Assembly (NCBI GenBank): GCA_013003465.1
Contig: JABDIZ010000115.1
Location: forward strand, 1-8,548
Direction of reading: 5' to 3'
Origin: Rhodothermaceae bacterium
Lineage (GTDB): Bacteria; Bacteroidota; Rhodothermia; Rhodothermales; Rubricoccaceae
Length of the DNA stretch: 8,548 nt
Positions 5,053-8,548 of this stretch are shown here, one piece after another. The notes under the pieces were generated by a model that saw only the letters and a program-made list of their open reading frames with translations, searched no databases and was not told where the DNA came from. Each line of letters begins with the position of its first letter. Position 1 is the stretch's first letter. Both the position numbers and the translations under genes were made by a program.

Positions 5053-5847
5053 CTATCGCTTCTTGACGAACGGATCCACCTGCGCGCCGACCGCGACCTC
5101 AAGCCGGTACCCCCCAGACTCACCCGGCTGGTAGGAGGTCACGGCAATGCGGTAGAGCCCATGCGCAGGCAACGTGGCGCGGATGAAGGCGCGCGAGGTG
5201 GAGTCCTCGTAGTCGTCGTTGTCGATCTGAGCGTGCGGCTCGGGCATGAACAGGATCAGGTACGGATCGAAGTCCGACGATGTCAGGTTGATCTCCACCG
5301 TCTCACCCTGCCGCCCGACGAAGCCGACGTTGTCCACGAATTCGCCCGAGGTGAGCGTTTTGTCGCCGAGTTCAAGACGCCCCCGCTGCGACTGGTCCTC
5401 AAGACGTACCCCCGGGGTGGCGGGCTCGCCTCCATCCGCGACCACCCGGTAGCGCACCTCGTACGCTCCGCGTTCGCCCGGCTCGGACGAGGTAGCCAGA
5501 ATCTCCCACGCTCCCCCTTCGCCCGTGCTCACCTGATGCCAGGCAAAGGCCCCGCCCCCAACCAGGAAGTCGTCGTTGTCTACTTGGTTGGTGCACGTCT
5601 CGGTAGAGCAGCCCGGAGGACGGAGAATGAGGTAGGGGTCGAACTCGGACGAGGTCAGCGCCACCTCAATCCACTCACCGGAACGCGCCTGAATGGAGTA
5701 CGCGTCTTTGAACTCGCCCGAGGTCAGCGTCTCGTCGCCCAGGCGGAGCGTGCCGGTGCGCTCGGTAAGGGCCTGGCTGTAAGCCCACGGACCTGCCAGT
5801 CCGAGGAAGACGAGGTGCAAGAGAACAAACGACACGGACCGACGCAT
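5053..5847 (-). CDS. Secreted protein with two PPC domains and conserved DPFVKKR tail
   Basis: This 264-aa paralogue of the 4037-4927 gene has an ordinary Sec signal peptide (MRRSVSFVLLHLVFLGLAG, cleavage near AYS/QA at residues 24-26) and no lipobox Cys. It is therefore predicted periplasmic or secreted. The ATG at 5847 starts the signal peptide; the open frame continues to 6438, but that part is antisense to the beta-barrel gene. PPC1 (about 32-137) shares the unusual CSTETC and GGGAFAWHQV features of its paralogue. PPC2 (about 156-251) is canonical; 69 of 96 positions match the paralogue's PPC2 by hand count. The protein ends VDPFVKKR with no long linker. It is 125 nt upstream of its paralogue on the same strand and divergent from the beta-barrel gene at 6034. 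A structural or partner role beside the caspase lipoprotein is inferred. Confidence 0.85.
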   Translation of the reverse strand: MRRSVSFVLLHLVFLGLAGPWAYSQALTERTGTLRLGDETLTSGEFKDAYSIQARSGEWIEVALTSSEFDPYLILRPPGCSTETCTNQVDNDDFLVGGGAFAWHQVSTGEGGAWEILATSSEPGERGAYEVRYRVVADGGEPATPGVRLEDQSQRGRLELGDKTLTSGEFVDNVGFVGRQGETVEINLTSSDFDPYLILFMPEPHAQIDNDDYEDSTSRAFIRATLPAHGLYRIAVTSYQPGESGGYRLEVAVGAQVDPFVKKR

Positions 5848-5897
5848 ACCAGGAGCTAGTGGAATGAACAGCGCACCGGGCCGGTATGCCCAGCGCT

Positions 5898-5906
5898 CGC
5901 AAGGTA
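5898..5906 (-). promoter_or_regulatory. Candidate -7 promoter element for the secreted PPC gene
   Basis: The minus strand reads TACCTTGCG, a TAnnTT core, with its first base 59 nt before the ATG at 5847. A TTTG at 5918-5921 lies 11 nt upstream, shorter than the usual -33/-7 spacing in Bacteroidota. It sits in the 186-nt divergent intergenic region. Confidence 0.3.
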
Positions 5907-5973
5907 CACACCCCGCGCAAACGATCCACCTAACCCACCCCTGACTACCTACCGGCCATCCCGCGCCCGGCTG

Positions 5974-5981
5974 TAACTTCG
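5974..5981 (+). promoter_or_regulatory. Candidate -7 promoter element for the beta-barrel gene
   Basis: TAACTTCG differs at one base from the Bacteroidota -7 consensus TAnnTTTG. Its first base is 60 nt before the ATG at 6034, implying a leader of about 45 nt. No TTG is seen at the -33 position. Confidence 0.35.
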
Positions 5982-6033
5982 GGCGCAGCCCCGGCGGCTC
6001 TTCGTTCGCGTCCCCCACCTCTCTTCTGCTCTC

Positions 6034-6564
6034 ATGCGCCTCGCTCTGGCTCTTTTCAGCGTCGTTGTTCTCTTCTTTTGCGTTCCGCGCGAAACCACCG
6101 CGCAGCGGCCGATTCAGCCGCGCTTCGGGGCGGGCTTCGAGGCACTGGTCGCGCCGCCGGGGCAGGACCTCGTGGAGGAAGGCCTCGGGCTCGGCGTGCG
6201 CGCGCGGGTCGCGCTGCCGGTCAACCGCGACCTCTCCTTCGCGCTCGGCGTAGGCGTCGTCGGGTTCGTGTTCGGCGGGCAGGACGACGCGTCGTATCTG
6301 GCCCATCCGCAACTCTCCGTCATCCTGACGTTGCCGGGGCGCCGCTCGGCCCGCTACCTGATGGGTGGCTTCGGCGGGTTCATCCCGCTCGAAGACCCGG
6401 ACAACTTCGGCGTGCCCGATGGCGGCCCGGCCCTCCACCTCGGTGCCGGGTGGGCCTTCCCGCTCAGCGAGACCTCGCTCTACGTCGAGATCGACCCGTC
6501 GCTCATCATCGGCGAGTCCGAGACGACGGTGGTGCTACCCGCCCGCGTAGGCATCATCTTCTGA
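6034..6564 (+). CDS. Small outer-membrane beta-barrel protein
   Basis: This 176-aa protein has a clear Sec signal peptide (residues 1-23, hydrophobic LALALFSVVVLFF, cleavage after TTA before Gln24). The mature part alternates small or hydrophobic residues with polar ones in strand-like blocks (FGAGFEALVA, LGLGVRARVALPV, LSFALGVGVVGFVF, ALHLGAGWAFPL, LYVEIDPSLIIG). These are separated by short Gly/Asp/Pro turns, and the protein ends in Phe (RVGIIF) as many barrel proteins do. This indicates a small eight- to ten-stranded barrel of the OmpA/OmpW-like size class, without a recognisable family motif. No Shine-Dalgarno precedes the ATG, as is common in Bacteroidota. The next gene starts 11 nt after its stop, so the two are probably co-transcribed. 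A role in permeability or structure is possible; nothing shows a substrate. Confidence 0.75.
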   Translation: MRLALALFSVVVLFFCVPRETTAQRPIQPRFGAGFEALVAPPGQDLVEEGLGLGVRARVALPVNRDLSFALGVGVVGFVFGGQDDASYLAHPQLSVILTLPGRRSARYLMGGFGGFIPLEDPDNFGVPDGGPALHLGAGWAFPLSETSLYVEIDPSLIIGESETTVVLPARVGIIF

Positions 6565-6575
6565 AGACCATACAC

Positions 6576-7208
6576 ATGCGTCGCCTCGCGTCCCTACTGC
6601 TCTTCAGCATCCTGACGGCCACGGCAGCCTGCTCGCAATCGCCCTCCCCGGCCACCCCCGCGCAGGGCACGCCGCGGCCCAATCTCTACGCGTGCGAAGG
6701 CTGCGAGGCAGTCTACGACCACCCCGAAGGCGACCTCGACTGGCAGCTCACCATTCCACCCGAGGACGAACCGGGCGAGGTGCTCGTCCTGACGGGCCGT
6801 GTATTCAAGCCCGACGAGACAACCCCGGCGCCTGGTGTCATTCTCTACGTCCATCACACCAATGCCGAGGGCCTCTATCCGCAGCGCGGCGGCGAGGCCG
6901 GATGGGGGCGGCGGCACGGCTACCTGCATGGCTGGCTCAAGACCGACGCGGGCGGGCGCTACCGAATCACGACGATCCGCCCGGCGCCCTATCCGAATGC
7001 GTCGCTTCCGGCGCATATCCACCTCTACGTAGGAGAGCCAGAGCGACGGCCCTACTACATCGACGACGTGGTGTTCGAGGACGACCCGTGGGTGACGGAC
7101 CGCTACCGCGACGCGGCCGAGAACCGAGGCGGCTCGGGCATCATCGCGCTGATGCTGGATGACGACGATACGTGGCGTGGCACCCACGACATCGTGCTGG
7201 AGTGGTAA
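6576..7208 (+). CDS. Lipoprotein with intradiol ring-cleavage dioxygenase fold
   Basis: This 210-aa protein starts with a lipoprotein signal peptide (SLLLFSILTATAAC, Cys19; Thr at -3 is loose for a lipobox). After a Pro-rich spacer comes CEGC (C40, C43), then the intradiol dioxygenase domain from about residue 65 to 208. All four expected non-haem Fe(III) ligands can be placed: Tyr101 in AEGLY, Tyr139 in RPAPYPN, and His147 and His149 in LPAHIHLYV. The family cleaves catechols between the hydroxyls (catechol 1,2- and protocatechuate 3,4-dioxygenases), but those enzymes are cytoplasmic. This one is predicted to be anchored in the envelope, where substrate and activity are unknown. The ATG at 6576 follows the beta-barrel gene by 11 nt; the longer open frame from 6078 is a shadow of that gene. 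The fold is a confident call, enzymatic activity less so. Confidence 0.85.
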   Translation: MRRLASLLLFSILTATAACSQSPSPATPAQGTPRPNLYACEGCEAVYDHPEGDLDWQLTIPPEDEPGEVLVLTGRVFKPDETTPAPGVILYVHHTNAEGLYPQRGGEAGWGRRHGYLHGWLKTDAGGRYRITTIRPAPYPNASLPAHIHLYVGEPERRPYYIDDVVFEDDPWVTDRYRDAAENRGGSGIIALMLDDDDTWRGTHDIVLEW

Positions 7209-7231
7209 GCAGGAGCCTCGGAGACCGGCGG

Positions 7232-7240
7232 TAGTTTGCG
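7232..7240 (+). promoter_or_regulatory. Candidate -7 promoter element for the flippase-like gene
   Basis: TAGTTTGCG is a TAnnTT core in the 61-nt gap after the dioxygenase-like gene, 38 nt before the TTG start at 7270. It could give the lipid genes their own promoter, or be chance, since read-through from the upstream pair is equally possible. Confidence 0.25.
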
Positions 7241-7258
7241 GCTTCACTGTCGTTCCTC

Positions 7259-7262
7259 GGAG
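7259..7262 (+). promoter_or_regulatory. Shine-Dalgarno GGAG that decides a TTG start
   Basis: GGAG lies 7 nt before TTG at 7270. It is the only well-placed Shine-Dalgarno I found among the starts in this window. It favours TTG over the ATG at 7159, which lies inside the preceding gene. Confidence 0.55.
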
Positions 7263-7269
7263 TCTCTCC

Positions 7270-8379
7270 TTGGCCCCACCCTCTTCTTCCCCCTCGGCGC
7301 CCGCCCCGTTGCCCTCGGTGGACGAGCAACAGGCCGACGAGGCCAAAACGCCGCTCGCCGAGCGCAAGGTTTCCGTCAGCAACATCCTGTGGCCGCTGCT
7401 GCTCAGCGTCTCGGTGCTGGTCGTCATCGGCTACTACACGTTCGACCTCCAGGCGTTCAGAGGGCTCCTCGGCTCGCTGAACCCGTGGCTGCTGCTGGCG
7501 GCACTCGGCACCGTGGGGACGCGGGTGGCCTTCGGCGGCCTGCGGCTCCATTACTTCTCCCACGGACGGCTGAGTGTTCGCGATGGGCTCCGCAGCCAAC
7601 TGGCATGGGACTTCTTCGCCTATGTCACTCCGTCTACGATTGGCGGGGGGCCGTTCGCGGCCGTGTTCGTGTCCAAAGACCGGGGCCTTCCGCTGGGCGA
7701 GGCCACGTCCATTTTCCTCTTTTCGATGTTGATGGACCAACTCTGGGCCGCCTTCCTCATGCCCACGATGGTGATCCTGTCGTTCTACGTGGGCGTCTTC
7801 CCCGAGGCGATGGGGACGATCGGCTTCGCGACGATGCTGACGGCCTTCGTGGTCTTTGTGGCGTGGGTTGCGATTCTCGCCTACGGTACACTCATCAACC
7901 CCCGGATGCTGGCGGTGCTCGTGGGGACGGTCTTTCGGATACGGTGGCTGCGACGCTTTCGGACCCGGGCGCTGCGCGTGATGGCCGAGATGCGCCACCG
8001 CTCGACCATCCTCCGCTCGCAGCCGCTCGGGTTCTATGCAAAGGGGTTTCTCCTCACACTGATCCCGTGGCTGAGCCGCTACGCGCTGCCCGTCTTTCTC
8101 ATCTGGAGCGTGTACCCCTCGGTCGACAAACTGCTCGTCTTCCTGCGCGCGGCGGCACTCCAGCTGGGAGCGCTCTTCCTGCCCACACCCGGTGGCGCCG
8201 GTGCCATGGAAGGGCTCTACCTGCTCTTCTTCGGCCCGCCGATCATGCCGGAAGCCCTCGTAGCGCCCACGCTGCTGGCCTGGCGACTGCTCAGCTACTA
8301 CCTGTTCATCTTCGCCGGGACCTTCATCGCCCTGCAGTTCATCCAGCGCCGTGTCCGTTCGGAGTCGGCCGATGCTTAG
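7270..8379 (+). CDS. Flippase-like integral membrane protein (LPG synthase TM domain, UPF0104/COG0392)
   Basis: This 369-aa polytopic membrane protein has a Ser/Pro-rich cytoplasmic-looking N-terminus (APPSSSPSAPAPLP), then hydrophobic helices beginning at about residues 39-58 and 72-90 and continuing to the end. It shows two family signatures. One is TPSTIGGGPFAA followed by KDRGLPLGEA (from residue 120). The other is PTPGGAGAMEG (305-315), the conserved PxPGGxGxxE of the lysylphosphatidylglycerol synthase transmembrane family. It lacks the C-terminal acyltransferase-like domain of full MprF, so it is the stand-alone flippase-like form, thought to handle lipids. I chose TTG at 7270 because GGAG at 7259-7262 lies 7 nt upstream. 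The only ATG start (7159) would overlap the previous gene by 50 nt. A lipid head-group gene follows 29 nt downstream. Confidence 0.88.
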   Translation: MAPPSSSPSAPAPLPSVDEQQADEAKTPLAERKVSVSNILWPLLLSVSVLVVIGYYTFDLQAFRGLLGSLNPWLLLAALGTVGTRVAFGGLRLHYFSHGRLSVRDGLRSQLAWDFFAYVTPSTIGGGPFAAVFVSKDRGLPLGEATSIFLFSMLMDQLWAAFLMPTMVILSFYVGVFPEAMGTIGFATMLTAFVVFVAWVAILAYGTLINPRMLAVLVGTVFRIRWLRRFRTRALRVMAEMRHRSTILRSQPLGFYAKGFLLTLIPWLSRYALPVFLIWSVYPSVDKLLVFLRAAALQLGALFLPTPGGAGAMEGLYLLFFGPPIMPEALVAPTLLAWRLLSYYLFIFAGTFIALQFIQRRVRSESADA

Positions 8380-8384
8380 ATTCG
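8377..8384 (+). promoter_or_regulatory. TAnnTTCG element at end of flippase-like gene
   Basis: TAGATTCG, the same TAnnTTCG form as at 5974, begins in the stop codon of the flippase-like gene, 32 nt before the ATG at 8409. The genes are close enough to share a transcript, so this may be coincidental. Confidence 0.2.
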
Positions 8385-8408
8385 CGCATCTGATTCACTG
8401 AACGGCAG

Positions 8409-8548
8409 ATGCCCGGCGATCCCGCGCAGGTTAAGCGTACCCTGGAAATCGAAGAGGCCTCTAACCTCTATTTCATCCACCCGATTAGTCGGGTGCTGGT
8501 TTCCCTGTTCTACCGGCTCGGCATTCACCCGAACGCGGTGTCTGTGGG
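8409..8548 (+). CDS. N-terminus of CDP-alcohol phosphatidyltransferase family protein (3' end outside window)
   Basis: ATG at 8409 opens a frame of 46 full codons running off the right edge; an in-frame stop at 8391-8393 rules out an earlier start. The protein contains YFIHPISRVLVSLFYRLGIH followed by PNAVSV. A hydrophobic helix start followed by LGIxPNxVS is the typical N-terminus of CDP-alcohol phosphatidyltransferases. These integral membrane enzymes transfer a phospho-alcohol head group from CDP-activated donors to make phospholipids such as phosphatidylinositol or phosphatidylglycerol phosphate. The catalytic DG(x)2AR(x)8G(x)3D(x)3D motif lies beyond the window, so acceptor and product cannot be told. 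The gene is 29 nt from the flippase-like gene, suggesting a shared role in lipid synthesis or translocation. Confidence 0.75.
   Translation, partial: MPGDPAQVKRTLEIEEASNLYFIHPISRVLVSLFYRLGIHPNAVSV

Larger units (their letters stand above)
4037..5847 (-). repeat. Tandem duplication of double-PPC genes
   Basis: The two adjacent genes have the same domain order, the same atypical PPC1, PPC2 domains about 70 % identical, and the same C-terminal DPFVK. They differ in export signal and in the linker before the tail. This indicates whole-gene duplication followed by divergence at both ends. Confidence 0.85.

Noticed and set aside
5848..6438. N-terminal extension of the secreted PPC protein through 6438
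   Set aside because: The extension is antisense to the beta-barrel gene and highly charged. The signal peptide starts cleanly at 5847.
7159..7269. ATG at 7159 as start of the flippase-like protein
   Set aside because: It overlaps the preceding gene by 50 nt, adds residues unlike the family and lacks the Shine-Dalgarno seen before TTG 7270.
1..8548. Mobile element, CRISPR array, tRNA or rRNA
   Set aside because: No transposase or integrase frames, no regularly spaced short repeats and no RNA gene signatures were seen. The repeats present are protein-domain or whole-gene duplications.

Overview
The window is visibly GC-rich, gene-dense bacterial DNA. Several features suggest a high-GC member of the Bacteroidota/Rhodothermota group (Rhodothermales-like): most start codons lack a Shine-Dalgarno sequence, TAnnTT-type elements lie upstream of several genes, exported lipoproteins are abundant, and PPC domains, a caspase-fold protein and a lipoprotein of the intradiol dioxygenase fold occur together. 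This placement is an inference; no rRNA or other marker gene is present.

Layout. (1) Positions 1-404 (+) hold the C-terminal end of a purple acid phosphatase of the ACP5/TRAP type. (2) Positions 431-1358 (-) hold three small genes: two tandemly duplicated membrane/coiled-coil proteins of PspB-like architecture, and a 92-aa protein that looks like a zinc ribbon missing half its cysteines. (3) Positions 1476-5847 (-) hold the most striking block: three neighbouring genes carrying eight PPC (bacterial pre-peptidase C-terminal) domains. One is a 771-aa lipoprotein with four PPC domains, a metacaspase-like C14 protease domain and an EF-hand-like loop. The other two are paralogous double-PPC proteins, one a lipoprotein and one with an ordinary Sec signal peptide, and both end in the same DPFVK tail. 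(4) Positions 6034-7208 (+), divergent from the block, hold a small outer-membrane beta-barrel protein and, 11 nt later, a lipoprotein of the intradiol dioxygenase fold. (5) Positions 7270-8548 (+) hold a flippase-like integral membrane protein (LPG synthase TM family) with a probable TTG start, and the beginning of a CDP-alcohol phosphatidyltransferase, together a likely lipid-related pair.

How the parts may work together. The PPC/caspase block reads as a cell-envelope module: a membrane-anchored, possibly Ca2+-responsive Arg/Lys-specific protease beside two PPC proteins that could be partners or substrates. That functional link is inferred from shared domains, adjacency and the conserved tail. 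No mobile elements, CRISPR arrays, tRNAs or rRNAs were seen, and no gene-free stretch exceeds about 250 bases.
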